Of a stretch of DNA of 64,000 nt, positions 1 through 8,064 are shown piece by piece (position 1 is the first letter of the stretch; every line of letters starts with the position of its first letter). A model generated the notes under the pieces. That model did no database searches. It had not been told where the DNA came from and was given only the letters and a program-made list of their open reading frames with translations. The translations under genes and the position numbers were made by a program. This stretch comes from Nonomuraea rubra (lineage in GTDB: Bacteria > Actinomycetota > Actinomycetes > Streptosporangiales > Streptosporangiaceae): assembly GCF_014207985.1 (NCBI RefSeq), contig NZ_JACHMI010000001.1:10461001-10525000 (forward strand), read 5' to 3'.

Positions 1-1
1 G

Positions 2-289
2 CCGTTCGGGTCGGTGGACGCGCAGACCAGGGAGGACCTGGAGGACCTGGTGCTCAAGGTCCGCGGCCACCACCAGATGACGATCGTGCTCATCACCCAC
101 GACATCGACGAGAGCGTCTACGTCGGTGACCGCGTGGTCGTGCTGTCCAAGGCGCCCGCGCACGTGGTGGGCGACCTGAAGGTGGACCTGCCCGGGCCGC
201 GCGACCAGATCTCGACGCGCGAGCACCCCGACTTCGTGCACCTGCGCGCCGAGGTGGGGCGGCTCGTCCGCGGCCACGCCACCGTCTGA
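2..289 (+). CDS. ABC transporter ATP-binding protein, C-terminal part (nitrate/sulfonate/taurine type)
   Basis: The gene is cut by the left edge; the frame is open from base 2 and ends at TGA 287-289. What remains starts just after the Walker B aspartate region (PFGSVDAQTR) and includes the H-loop histidine in LITHDIDESVYVGDRVVVL. The D-loop/H-loop wording and the short tail without a TOBE or CBS domain match ATPases of the SsuB/TauB/NrtD family, which energise import of sulfonates, nitrate or pyrimidine precursors. The substrate cannot be assigned because the partner genes lie outside the window. Confidence 0.85.
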   Translation, partial: PFGSVDAQTREDLEDLVLKVRGHHQMTIVLITHDIDESVYVGDRVVVLSKAPAHVVGDLKVDLPGPRDQISTREHPDFVHLRAEVGRLVRGHATV

Positions 290-335
290 CCTCCCCGGGC
301 CAGGGGCCTCCCTCCAGCATCGGCGGCCCCTGCCC

Positions 336-447
336 GCTCGCGGACCGCCGTGCTCGCGGACCGCCGTGCTCGCGGACCGCCGTGCTCGCGGACCGCCGTG
401 CTCGCGGACCGCCGTGCTCGCGGACCGCTGTGCTCGCGGACCGCTGT
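336..447. repeat. Seven tandem copies of a 16-bp unit
   Basis: The unit GCTCGCGGACCGCCGT is repeated head to tail seven times without gaps. The first five copies are identical; copies 6 and 7 share one change (CCGCTGT instead of CCGCCGT). It lies between the ABC ATPase gene and the DUF4429 gene. A reading frame passes through it, but the downstream gene has its own start at 494, so the repeat is probably intergenic. The near-identity of the copies suggests recent expansion. Confidence 0.95.
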
Positions 448-493
448 GCTGAAAGGCACGAGCGAGCGCGTTCCCGGCTCGTACGCTGAAGGC

Positions 494-1318
494 ATGGCGG
501 ATGTCTTAGCGGGCCGAGGCTGCACCTGGGCGTTCGGCGCGGAATCGCTCACCATCACCCCCGAACCCGGCAAGGCGCCCAAACTTCTCGCCGCACTCGG
601 TGAACGCGTCGTTCCCTACGCGGCCATCGCCGACGTCACGCTCACACCGGGCCGGCACCGCACGGTGGTGCTGCGCGTGCTGCCCAGGCAGGGCGCCGAC
701 CCCGTCCTGACCGCCGCGGCCGGCCAGCTCAAACCGCCCGCCGACCCCTTCCGGCTGGTGCTGCCCACCGCCAGGGAGACACTGGCCGACTACTACGCGG
801 ACGAACTGCGCGCGGCCCTTACCGACCGCGGGCCCACCGAACATTTCCTCATCGCCGCTCCGCCGGTGCCGCGCGCCTTCAAGGGCTGGGACGGCGCCGC
901 CTCCTTCGACGGCACCGACGTCACCTTCACCTGGTTCTGGTCCGGGGCGTCCGCCGCCAAGTACTCGGCGGGCGACCAGCGTTACCCGGTCGCGGACCTG
1001 GAGGGGGTCGAGTGGCACGCGCCCGAGGGGGCCAGCGGCTCGCTGCGGCTGAAGCCGCGCGGCCGGCGCATGTCCCCCGACCCGAACAAGGACCCGGCGT
1101 CGGTCGTCTTCAGCCTCGGCTGGGGCGCCACCCACCAGTCGCTGCCCTTCGCCGCCGCCGTCCTGGCCGCCATCCCGGCTCCCCGGCGGAGCCTGCCCGT
1201 GGCCCGCGGGATCCAGGTGGCCGAACTGATCGCCAAGCTAGGGGAGCTGCGGGACGCCGGGGTGTTGTCAGAGGAGGAGTTCCAGGCCAAGAAGGCTGAG
1301 CTGCTGTCGCGGCTGTGA
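494..1318 (+). CDS. DUF4429 and SHOCT domain protein
   Basis: The 274-residue product opens with a DUF4429-like pattern (GRGCTWAFGAESLTITP, residues about 9-25) and has a second, similar beta-rich module around residues 125-210 (GWDGAASFDGTDVTFTW). The last 30 residues form a SHOCT helix pair (IAKLGELRDAGVLSEEEFQAKKAELLSRL pattern; only key parts cited). SHOCT segments are short oligomerisation modules at the ends of many actinobacterial proteins. ATG 494 is chosen because the frame upstream only reads through the 16-bp tandem repeat. No transmembrane segment or enzyme motif is visible, and the function is unknown. Confidence 0.85.
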   Translation: MADVLAGRGCTWAFGAESLTITPEPGKAPKLLAALGERVVPYAAIADVTLTPGRHRTVVLRVLPRQGADPVLTAAAGQLKPPADPFRLVLPTARETLADYYADELRAALTDRGPTEHFLIAAPPVPRAFKGWDGAASFDGTDVTFTWFWSGASAAKYSAGDQRYPVADLEGVEWHAPEGASGSLRLKPRGRRMSPDPNKDPASVVFSLGWGATHQSLPFAAAVLAAIPAPRRSLPVARGIQVAELIAKLGELRDAGVLSEEEFQAKKAELLSRL

Positions 1319-1451
1319 CGTCCCGCCTCAGGTACGCGGCGCCCGCCGGCCCGTGCCGTACGGGCGGCACGGACAGCGCGGAGGGCCCGAGCGGCCCGAG
1401 CGGCGTGGACGGCGCCGATGAGTTTTCGTGCCGCCGCCGGTCATTACCGTC

Positions 1452-2114
1452 ATGACAACCTTCGCGCTCATTCACGGCGGCGGCGGAAGCGCGTTCGACT
1501 GGCACCTGGTCGAAGCGGCGCTCCGCGATCGCGGGCACGACACGGTGGCGGTGGACCTGCCGACGTCCGACCCCCAGGCAGGGCTCTGGGACTACGCCGA
1601 CGCCGTCGTCCAGGCGGCCGGCACGCCCGGGCCCCTCGTGGTGGTGGCCCACTCGTGGGGCGGCTTCGTCGGCCCTCTCGTCGCCGAGCGTGCCAAGGCC
1701 GCCGCGCTCGTCCTGGTCACCGCCATGATCCCGAGCCCGGCCGAGACCCCGGCGGACTGGTGGGCCCGCACCGGCCACGCCACGTCCGGCATCGACGACG
1801 AGTACGAGCTCTACCTGCACGACGTCCCCCGGGAACTGGGCGAGCGGGTGCTGGCCCACGACCGCGCGCTGGCCGAGAAGATGGACATGGACCGCGCCTA
1901 CTACGAGCCGTGGCCGCTGACCGCCTGGCCGGAGGTCCCGACGAGGTACCTGCTCTGCCGCGACGACCGGTTCTTCACTCCCGAGTTCGTGCGCCGCCAT
2001 GTGAAGGAGCGGCTGGGCATCGTCCCGGACGAGATGCCGGGCAGCCACATGGTGATGTTGTCGCGGCCGGGCGAGCTGGCGGACTATCTCGTAGCGGTTC
2101 TCCCCGCGGGCTGA
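1452..2114 (+). CDS. Alpha/beta hydrolase (EstC/salicylate-esterase-like fold)
   Basis: The 220-residue protein has the oxyanion-loop HGGGG at residues 8-12, the nucleophile elbow AHSWGG with Ser68, an acid in CRDDRFFTPEF and a catalytic His in MPGSHMVM near the C terminus. This is the layout of small alpha/beta hydrolases related to plant methyl-salicylate esterases and pyrethroid-hydrolase-like proteins. The cap is small. ATG 1452 is preferred over GTG 1428 because the fold starts with MTTFALIHGG; neither start has a clear ribosome-binding site. The substrate is unknown, and the neighbours give no pathway. Confidence 0.85.
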   Translation: MTTFALIHGGGGSAFDWHLVEAALRDRGHDTVAVDLPTSDPQAGLWDYADAVVQAAGTPGPLVVVAHSWGGFVGPLVAERAKAAALVLVTAMIPSPAETPADWWARTGHATSGIDDEYELYLHDVPRELGERVLAHDRALAEKMDMDRAYYEPWPLTAWPEVPTRYLLCRDDRFFTPEFVRRHVKERLGIVPDEMPGSHMVMLSRPGELADYLVAVLPAG

Positions 2115-2188
2115 ACGGGGACCCACCGCCTGTCTGCTGGCACAATGACTGCCTCTGATCACCTTCGAGTCACGTGCGGGCAGGGGTC

Positions 2189-2737
2189 ATGTCACGGTGG
2201 CGTTATCTCCGATGGTGGCTGGCAGCGTTCATGGCGGCGCTGCTGAGCTTCCTGTCCTTATGGCTGCCCGCGCTGTTCGTGAGCGACGGATCGGTGGGGT
2301 GCGTGGGCTACGGCCCTCTTCCCTCGGGGCTGGCCGCGCTGTGGTCCCAGGTGGAGGAGATCTGGTGGGAGTTCCGCCTCCAGGTGCAGACCCCGCTGCG
2401 CTGGTATCTGCTGAACGCCCTGCCGATGGTGAGCGTTCTGCTCTCGGGTGTGGTCGCGAGCCTGCCGGGGCGACGGCTCGGGACGTTCACGGGGGTGATC
2501 GCGGCCGTGCTCGTGGCGGCGGTCACGCTGCACTGGACGTTCATGGCGTTCTCGTATTTCCTCATGGCCGACTGCACGGGATGGGAGGCCAGGCTGCTCC
2601 CGTCGATGGCGTGGCTTCTCCTCATGGTCCTCGGCTACGGCTGCGCGGCCGTGCTGCTGATCGCCGGTGTCCGCGTTCGCCGGGCAACGATGCGGGTCAC
2701 GGAGCCCCTCGACCGGCCGGCGGCCGGCCGGTCCTGA
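2189..2737 (+). CDS. Integral membrane protein, four predicted helices
   Basis: The 182-residue protein has four hydrophobic stretches, at roughly residues 8-32, 75-95, 98-125 and 140-162. A two-cysteine extracytoplasmic loop lies between the first two (GSVGCVGYG). Most of its length is membrane-embedded and no transport or enzyme motif is seen. ATG 2189 follows a weak AGGGG; an in-frame GTG at 2174 would add five residues. Its 3' end overlaps the end of the opposing AraC gene by 41 bp. I do not recognise the family. Confidence 0.7.
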   Translation: MSRWRYLRWWLAAFMAALLSFLSLWLPALFVSDGSVGCVGYGPLPSGLAALWSQVEEIWWEFRLQVQTPLRWYLLNALPMVSVLLSGVVASLPGRRLGTFTGVIAAVLVAAVTLHWTFMAFSYFLMADCTGWEARLLPSMAWLLLMVLGYGCAAVLLIAGVRVRRATMRVTEPLDRPAAGRS

Positions 2738-3479
2738 AGTACGCGCCGGGCGTGACACCGGTCTCGCGCCGGAAGGCCGCGACGAACGCGCTGACCGTCT
2801 CGTACCCGACGGCCCGCGACACCCGGCTCAGCGGCTCCCCCGCGGCGAGAGCGGGCAAGGCCGCGTTGAGGCGGACGAGCGTACGCCACCGCCCGAACGG
2901 CATGCCGGAACCGGACAGGAACAGCCGCGCGAGCGTACGCCCCGAGGCACCGACCCGGCGGCCCCAGTCGTCGAGCGAGAGCGCGGTGGCAGGCTCCTCG
3001 ATGATCGCCCGTGCGACCTCCAGGGCGCGCGGGTCGGCCGGCAGCGGAGCGTCGAGGGTGGTCATCGGCACCGGCTCCAGCAGGTCGAGCAGCAGCGTCT
3101 CGCCGTGCGCCCGGCGGCCGGCGTCGAGTTCGGAGTCGTCCAGGAAGAGGATCAGCTCCGCGATCAGCCGCGTGACCTCGACCGGCTGAGGCTCGGCCCA
3201 CCGCTCGGCTGCGTTGCCCGGCGGCGGCTCGGACAGGTACAGGGATGTCATCGTGCTGTGGCTCGCCGCGATCACCTCGTGCGGCACCCCGGCCGGGATC
3301 CAGAGCGCCCGCGTGGTCGGCAGCACCCAGGTCCTGGCGTCCGCGGCGACCGTGAGCGTGCCGCTGGACGCCCAGGCCAGCTGGTGCACCTGGTGGGTGT
3401 GCCGGGCGAAGCGCGTCCGCGCCGGCATCGGGAACCTCCCGATGAGCACGAGCGCGACGCCGTGTCCGTTTGGCGACAT
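2697..3479 (-). CDS. AraC-family transcriptional regulator
   Basis: The 260-residue protein has an N-terminal cupin-type sensor (residues about 20-90, with the HTHQVHQLAWASSG turn) and a C-terminal double helix-turn-helix (about 160-250). The second HTH ends in VGYETVSAFVAAFRRETGVTPGAYFR, the usual AraC/XylS signature. It is divergent from the methyltransferase gene at 3535 with only 55 bp between the starts, so control of that gene and of itself is the likeliest arrangement. Its 3' end overlaps the membrane-protein gene on the other strand. The ligand is unknown. Confidence 0.9.
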   Translation of the reverse strand: MSPNGHGVALVLIGRFPMPARTRFARHTHQVHQLAWASSGTLTVAADARTWVLPTTRALWIPAGVPHEVIAASHSTMTSLYLSEPPPGNAAERWAEPQPVEVTRLIAELILFLDDSELDAGRRAHGETLLLDLLEPVPMTTLDAPLPADPRALEVARAIIEEPATALSLDDWGRRVGASGRTLARLFLSGSGMPFGRWRTLVRLNAALPALAAGEPLSRVSRAVGYETVSAFVAAFRRETGVTPGAYFRTGRPPAGRGAP

Positions 3480-3534
3480 GACGTGGAAGCCTACGTCCTT
3501 TCAGACGCCCTCGCCGTTCCCTACCGTGACACTC

Positions 3535-4125
3535 ATGAACCACAACCACGCACAACTCTGCGCGAGCCCGGAGTGGGCCGCCCACCTCCAGGACAACGTG
3601 CTGCCGAAGGCCATCGCCCAGGCCCGGCTCGGCAAGGAGCTGCTGGAGGTCGGGCCCGGGCCGGGCGCGGCGACCGAATGGCTGCGCACCAGAGTCGAAC
3701 GCCTGGTGGCCGTGGAGATCGACGCCAAGGCGGCCTCGCTGCTGGCAGAGCGCTACGCCGGCACCAACGTCGAGATCCGCCAGGGCAGCGGGGCCTCGCT
3801 GGAGTTCCCCGGCGACTCGTTCGACTCCGCGGCGGCCTTCACGATGCTGCACCACGTGCCGACCGTGGCGCTCCAGAACCGCCTGCTGTCGGAGGTCCTG
3901 CGCGTCCTGCGCCCGGGCGGCGTGCTCGTCGGAGCCGACAGCCTCCCCAGCCACGCCCTGCACCAGTTCCACGAGGGCGACACCTACAACCCGGTGGAGC
4001 CCGCCTCCTTCCTCGTACGCCTTCAGACGCTCGGGTACGTCGACATCACGCTCGGCGTGAGCGACGGCCTGACGTTCTCGGCCCACAAGCCCGCGTCCAC
4101 CGGCGACGCGTTCCCCACCGAGTGA
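3535..4125 (+). CDS. Class I SAM-dependent methyltransferase
   Basis: The 196-residue protein has motif I LLEVGPGPGAATEWL (about residues 33-47), the acidic residue binding the SAM ribose in LVAVEIDAKAASLL, and the later LRVLRPGGVLVGADS strand. These define a Methyltransf_11/25 domain. ATG 3535 is the natural start; the open frame upstream overlaps the divergent AraC gene. The likely regulator is that AraC protein. The methyl acceptor cannot be deduced. Confidence 0.88.
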   Translation: MNHNHAQLCASPEWAAHLQDNVLPKAIAQARLGKELLEVGPGPGAATEWLRTRVERLVAVEIDAKAASLLAERYAGTNVEIRQGSGASLEFPGDSFDSAAAFTMLHHVPTVALQNRLLSEVLRVLRPGGVLVGADSLPSHALHQFHEGDTYNPVEPASFLVRLQTLGYVDITLGVSDGLTFSAHKPASTGDAFPTE

Positions 4126-4135
4126 CGCAAGCGCT

Positions 4136-4348
4136 TCAAGGCCGTAGAGTCCGTCGCTGATGAGCGGGCCCGTCCTGATCGAGGTCACCGAGCATCGCCT
4201 CTTCCATCGCGACGAGCTCGGCATGGCCGACCGCCGGCGGCACTCCCTCCAGCGCACGTACCCGCTCGACGAAACGCCGCTCCAGCGGCACGTGATACCG
4301 CTCGACGTAGTAGGCCAGGTCGGAATGCCAAGTCCATTCGCCCCTCGC
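4136..4348 (-). pseudogene. Possible gene remnant without a start codon
   Basis: Read on the minus strand, this stretch gives about 70 codons of protein-like sequence (WHSDLAYYVERYHVPLERRF, then VRALEGVPPAVGHAEL) ending in TGA at 4136-4138. An in-frame TGA lies just upstream (4349-4351), and no ATG or GTG precedes the conserved-looking part. Other frames give compositionally poor peptides. It looks like the C-terminal end of a small protein whose 5' part is lost, but I cannot name the family, and chance is not excluded. Confidence 0.3.
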
Positions 4349-4417
4349 TCATGATCGGCAGCGTACCGGGCTCCTGCCCGCCCGGCCCGTTCGCACGAAG
4401 CATGACAACCCGCAGGC

Positions 4418-5056
4418 TCAGTGGCGGGATCGCGTGGCCAGGACGCAGACGACGGGCGGATCGAGGTCGAGGGTCTCGGTCCTCTCGTGGATCAAGCCCG
4501 CGCCTTCGAGGAGATCCTGGATCTCGCGGGCCGCCTTGGCCGAGGTCTCGGCCGTGGCTCCGGGGCAGCGCGGCTGGGAGACGACGGCGAGGCGGCCGCC
4601 GGGAACGAGCCGTCCGCCCAGCTCTCTCACCCGCTCGGCGGGAGCGGGCCAGTGGCCGAGGGAGTTGACGGCGAAGATCACATCGAAGGGACCGTTCAGG
4701 GCGGATGGCAGATCGTCCACAGGGGCGCAGGTCAGCGTGACCCGGCCGCCCTTGATGGCGGCGGCGTTGCGGCGGCTCGCCTGCCGGAGCATCACCTCGG
4801 AGTGATCGACGCCGTAGACGTGTCCCCCCTCACCGATCCGGCGGCTCAGCTCGGCGATCGCGACCCCCGGCCCGAAGCCGACCTCAAGGATCCGGTCGGC
4901 GGGCCGCACGCCGAGCAGCGAGGCGACCCAGAGATTGCGGCGCCGGTTGGAGGAGCGGTGCGCCATCACCCAGCCGACGACCCGCCCCACCGCACCCCGA
5001 GGACGGTGGAACTGCCCGACGAGGGTCCTGATGATCCGCTGTTTCACTGCTGCCAT
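4418..5056 (-). CDS. Class I SAM-dependent methyltransferase
   Basis: The 212-residue product carries motif I ILEVGFGPGVAIAEL (about residues 55-69), the acidic loop VYGVDHSEVMLRQAS and the LVPGGRLAVVSQP strand, all typical of a Methyltransf_11/25 fold. The N-terminal helix with VMAHRSSNRRRNLWV is usual for this actinobacterial subgroup. The start is uncertain: ATG 5056 is used, but an in-frame TTG at 5104 would add 16 residues that begin inside the adjacent direct-repeat block. Neither has a good ribosome-binding site. The substrate is unknown. Confidence 0.85.
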   Translation of the reverse strand: MAAVKQRIIRTLVGQFHRPRGAVGRVVGWVMAHRSSNRRRNLWVASLLGVRPADRILEVGFGPGVAIAELSRRIGEGGHVYGVDHSEVMLRQASRRNAAAIKGGRVTLTCAPVDDLPSALNGPFDVIFAVNSLGHWPAPAERVRELGGRLVPGGRLAVVSQPRCPGATAETSAKAAREIQDLLEGAGLIHERTETLDLDPPVVCVLATRSRH

Positions 5057-5106
5057 GGCAGGCTCGCTGATCGCGTTTCCATGGCCCGCAGTCAACACCT
5101 TCAAGT

Positions 5107-5183
5107 CGGCTTGAAGGCAAGAAGACCGCGCGGGTCGGCTTGAAGGTGAGACCGAGCGAGCCGGCTTGAAGGCAAGAAGACCG
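5107..5183. repeat. Three direct repeats upstream of a methyltransferase gene
   Basis: Two 22-bp copies (5107-5128 and 5162-5183) beginning CGGCTTGAAGGCAAG are identical, and a shorter middle copy (5136-5154) begins CGGCTTGAAGGTGAG. They lie between the starts of the methyltransferase (minus) and the small membrane protein (plus), so they could be operator or promoter repeats or a simple expansion. Confidence 0.85.
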
Positions 5184-5280
5184 AACCGGCCGGCGCACCC
5201 CGCCCGTCACCGGCTGGGCGGAGGAGCACTTTCCCGGCCTCGCGTTCATGACGGTCTCTCCCGCGGGGAGCATCATCTAC

Positions 5281-5607
5281 ATGACGAACGACGATCCCGC
5301 CCTCATGTCCGCGCTCACCACGGAGCATTTCGTCCTGCAGACCGCCATCAGCACCGCCACCAGCGAGGAGTCGGCCCGCGCCACCCTGTACGTGATGGCG
5401 CTGTCCAGCTCGCTGGTGGCACTCGGCTTCGCCGCGCCGCCCTCACCGGCGTTCGCTCCCCTGGCTGCGACCCTCCTGCCCGCCCTGGCCATCCTCGGCC
5501 TGCTCACCGCCGCCGTCCACCTCGTCCTCTTCTACCTCTACCAGCGCCGCCGCTACCGCACCCGCCCGCAACTCCCCGAGCTCTCCCCCGGGTCCCCAGC
5601 AGCCTGA
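5281..5607 (+). CDS. Small membrane protein, hypothetical
   Basis: The 108-residue product starts with a soluble helix (LMSALTTEHFVLQTAISTATSEESARATLYV) and then has two hydrophobic segments (about residues 38-60 and 68-92). It ends in a basic, proline-rich tail. Longer actinobacterial proteins of unknown function with a similar N-terminal helix come to mind; if that relation holds, this copy lacks the usual C-terminal helix. ATG 5281 is chosen for the GGGAG ten bases upstream; ATG 5248 is an alternative that adds 11 residues. Confidence 0.6.
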   Translation: MTNDDPALMSALTTEHFVLQTAISTATSEESARATLYVMALSSSLVALGFAAPPSPAFAPLAATLLPALAILGLLTAAVHLVLFYLYQRRRYRTRPQLPELSPGSPAA

Positions 5608-5846
5608 GAGGCTGCGGGTGAGCCACCGGCCTGGTCATTTTCTGGGCGGCTCGCGCTCTGGCGGTCCGGTGGCTGATTCGATGCCGTCCTCAAGGGAGCC
5701 GCGGCAATGGCGAGTGCTCCCTGTCGGCCGGCTGAACCGTTGCACCGCATAACCGAGACCGAAGATCGCCGTCGCGAAGAACGACACGATCACAACGACG
5801 CGGGCCCCGGTCTCGGGCTCCTACATGCACGGCAGACCGCGTAAGG

Positions 5847-6173
5847 CTAGAGAATGGTGATCCGCTTGATGATGACTCGAGGACTGAAGTCCTGCTCTTG
5901 CCATTTCTCCATCGTTCCGCCTCCCGACGCACCACTCGTGGTGTACCACGAGATCATGATTCGGTTATTGCCTGCCTTTACGTGATGGACGTTGGCGATA
6001 TAAACCGTCTGCCAGCCGGCGTTGGCGAAGCAGTGCCGCTTTTCATTGTGGATCTCGGTGTACCCCGCGCCGTCACTACAGCGTACGTTGTCGATGGCCA
6101 GCGCCGGGGTGGCGGTGACGCCGATGATCGAAGCGGCCAGCGCCGCGGAGGAAAGTACGGCCAGTGTGCGCAT
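5847..6173 (-). CDS. Secreted AFP1-like beta/gamma-crystallin protein (copy A)
   Basis: The 108-residue preprotein has a Sec signal peptide ending ATPALA (residue 27), followed by an approximately 80-residue mature domain. The mature start IDNVRCSDGAGYTEIHN, the CFANAG box and the VKAGNNRIMI strand closely follow the Streptomyces tendae antifungal protein AFP1, a chitin-binding beta/gamma-crystallin fold. Only two cysteines remain in the mature part, placed like the AFP1 disulfide. ATG 6173 has GGGAGGA seven bases upstream. It lies 19 bp downstream of copy B in the same operon. An antifungal role is inferred from similarity only. Confidence 0.82.
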   Translation of the reverse strand: MRTLAVLSSAALAASIIGVTATPALAIDNVRCSDGAGYTEIHNEKRHCFANAGWQTVYIANVHHVKAGNNRIMISWYTTSGASGGGTMEKWQEQDFSPRVIIKRITIL

Positions 6174-6192
6174 GCGAAGTCCTCCCAACGAT

Positions 6193-6522
6193 TCAGTGGA
6201 TCTCGATGCCGGTGATGGTCAGACGGAACTCCCGCCAGTCCACGACTGCCCACTTGTTCATCTGGGCAGACGAGGTGGTGTTCGAGTTCACGCGGTAGTA
6301 GATGGTGACGTTGTTGTTGCCCGCAGCGATCATATTGACGTTCGTGATGTAGACATTCGTACGCCCCGCGTTGGCGAAGCAGTGGCGCGTCTCGTTGTAG
6401 ATTTCCAAGTAGCCTGCACCGTCACGACAGGTCACTTTGTCAATCGCGTAGGCCGGCGGCGCCGCCAGGCCGACCATCGCTGCGGCCGCGACAGCAGAGA
6501 GAATTGCAGGCAGCTTGCGCAT
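6193..6522 (-). CDS. Secreted AFP1-like beta/gamma-crystallin protein (copy B)
   Basis: The 109-residue preprotein has a signal peptide ending APPAYA (residue 26). The mature region IDKVTCRDGAGYLEIYNE, CFANAG, IAAGNNNVTI and the closing RLTITGIEIH match AFP1 even better than copy A does. The two mature cysteines are conserved. The start ATG 6522 is preceded by AAAGGAG at good spacing. The two copies differ strongly in the outer strands, so they are diverged paralogues and not a recent duplication. Export and extracellular chitin or glycan binding are expected from the family. Confidence 0.85.
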   Translation of the reverse strand: MRKLPAILSAVAAAAMVGLAAPPAYAIDKVTCRDGAGYLEIYNETRHCFANAGRTNVYITNVNMIAAGNNNVTIYYRVNSNTTSSAQMNKWAVVDWREFRLTITGIEIH

Positions 6523-7076
6523 ATGAATCTCCTTTCGCTTACCGGGTCCTCCGTCGCCTGCCATCCAGCCCAGTCCGCAAAAAGCGCCAATGCCGCCAAG
6601 ATTCGCCGCATTTCTGCCACTGTTGCAGGAACGGGTGCTACGTACACAGCCCAACTCGGGGAGTGCGATGGAGTTCGAGACCCGGGAGATCCGGCCCCCC
6701 TCAGGGGTGACGCAGGCCGCCTCGGAGCGAGAGGAATACTTCCGGCGCATGGATCGGAGCAGCATGAAGTCCGCAGCCTTGCCATCTCAAACGTGCCCAT
6801 GGGTGGTGGAGGCGAGATGGCCTGGATCGCCACGCTGCTTCATGGAAGGGCGCGCAGGCCCGGGCGGGTCCCACCGGTAATGGGCAAGGGACGGGCCTTC
6901 CCGGGCGCCGGAAGGCGCGGGGTGCGCCGGAAGGCGCCAGAAGAAAGGGCGTCCGAGCGGAGCGAGGCCCTATCGGGGCGGGCTCCAACGGCCCACTCGG
7001 CGGATGGGCAAGGGGTGGGTGCCGCGCTGCCCACCTACTCCGAAAAGTACAGCGGCGGCACCCGTACGAGAGCCCC
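6523..7076. other. 554-bp stretch with no recognised gene
   Basis: Open frames here have no family-like sequence or plausible start. The stretch must contain the promoter of the AFP1-like operon near its left end. Two copies of CGCCGGAAGGCGC at about 6904-6940 form GC-rich dyads. These lie downstream of the convergent-facing conservon end and may work in termination, but no T-tract follows. Confidence 0.5.
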
Positions 7077-7655
7077 TTAGACCGGGGTGTGCATGTGGCG
7101 GGTCAGGGCGTGCTCCACCAGGGTGATCAGGGTGGATTTGACTGACTCTCGTTGCCTGGCGTCCAGGCGGACGATCGGGATGTGGTCGCCGATCGACAGG
7201 GCTTCCCTGATCTCGTTCTCCGCGTGTGCGAAGTTGCCGTCCCAGCCGTTGATGCCGATGACGAACGGGAGTTTCGCCTCTTCGAAGTAGTCGATGGCCG
7301 GGAAGCTGTCGGCCAGGCGGCGGGTGTCGACGAGGACGACCGCGCCGATGGCGCCGCGTACCAGGTCGTCCCACATGAACCAGAAGCGGTGCTGTCCGGG
7401 GGTGCCGAACAGGTAGAGGATCAGGTCACGGTCGAGCGAGACCCGGCCGAAGTCCATCGCCACGGTCGTGGTCGTTTTGTTCGGCGTGAGCGAGACGTCG
7501 TCGACGTGCGCGGAGGCGTCCGTCATGACCGCTTCCGTGGTGAGCGGCAGGATCTCCGAGACCGCTCCCACGAACGTCGTCTTGCCCACGCCGAAGCCCC
7601 CTGCCACGACGATCTTCGTCGAGGTTAGGCCGGGGCTAGAGCCTGCGAAGTCCAC
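7077..7655 (-). CDS. cvnD: Conservon 1 GTPase CvnD
   Basis: The 192-residue small GTPase has Walker A AGGFGVGKTTF at residues 18-28, a switch region around FGTPGQHRFWFMWDDLVRGA, and INGWDG where Ras-like proteins carry NKxD. This is the Ras/MglA-like GTPase that closes each conservon. In Streptomyces conservons it associates with the CvnA sensor, CvnB and CvnC at the membrane, similar in concept to a receptor/G-protein complex. It is the last of four genes and overlaps cvnC by 20 bp. No cytochrome P450 gene (the cvnE of some conservons) follows. Confidence 0.95.
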   Translation of the reverse strand: MDFAGSSPGLTSTKIVVAGGFGVGKTTFVGAVSEILPLTTEAVMTDASAHVDDVSLTPNKTTTTVAMDFGRVSLDRDLILYLFGTPGQHRFWFMWDDLVRGAIGAVVLVDTRRLADSFPAIDYFEEAKLPFVIGINGWDGNFAHAENEIREALSIGDHIPIVRLDARQRESVKSTLITLVEHALTRHMHTPV

Positions 7656-8043
7656 TGAGAACCCTTTCGAGCAAGTTGAGGTCCGGCTTTCCCGCGTCCA
7701 GCGCAGGCTGGTGCACGCGGATCAGGCCCTCCGACGCCATGTCGGCGATGAGCACCCGGACCACACCCAGAGGCTGGCGTAAAAGGGCGGAGATCTCGGC
7801 GACCGACCGGACGTTCCGGGTCAGGTTAATGATCGCCTGATACTCCGGACTTAGTAGGGAAATGTCTTGGTATTCCGACGTCACAGAGGACACGAGTGCC
7901 TCCATGGCGAACTTCATCCGCGGCGCGGTGCGCCCCCCGGTCACGGCATAGGGCCGTACCAGGGAGCTCGGCTTCTGCGGACGGGGAGCCGCCGGATGCG
8001 GCGGAGTGCTATCACCAGCCCAACCCTGCTGACCTGACACCAT
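7636..8043 (-). CDS. cvnC: Conservon 1 DUF742 protein CvnC
   Basis: The 135-residue DUF742 protein has the N-terminal LVRPYAVTGGRTAP motif (about residues 28-41) and a winged-helix-like second half (VRSVAEISALLRQPLGVVRVLIADM). It ends in the invariant LLERVLSGLRRL. ATG 8043 has AGGAGA six bases upstream. The Pro-rich first 25 residues are longer than in the other two copies here. It lies 21 bp after cvnB and overlaps cvnD by 20 bp, the same overlap seen in all three conservons. Confidence 0.95.
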   Translation of the reverse strand: MVSGQQGWAGDSTPPHPAAPRPQKPSSLVRPYAVTGGRTAPRMKFAMEALVSSVTSEYQDISLLSPEYQAIINLTRNVRSVAEISALLRQPLGVVRVLIADMASEGLIRVHQPALDAGKPDLNLLERVLSGLRRL

Positions 8044-8064
8044 TCTTCTCCTGTCACCGCCCCG

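Noticed and set aside
336..447. CRISPR-like array
   Set aside because: The 16-bp units abut without spacers and no cas gene is present.
350..493. N-terminal extension of the DUF4429 gene through the tandem repeat
   Set aside because: It would add a repetitive Arg/Ala/Cys-rich peptide unlike any domain; ATG 494 gives the family-like start.
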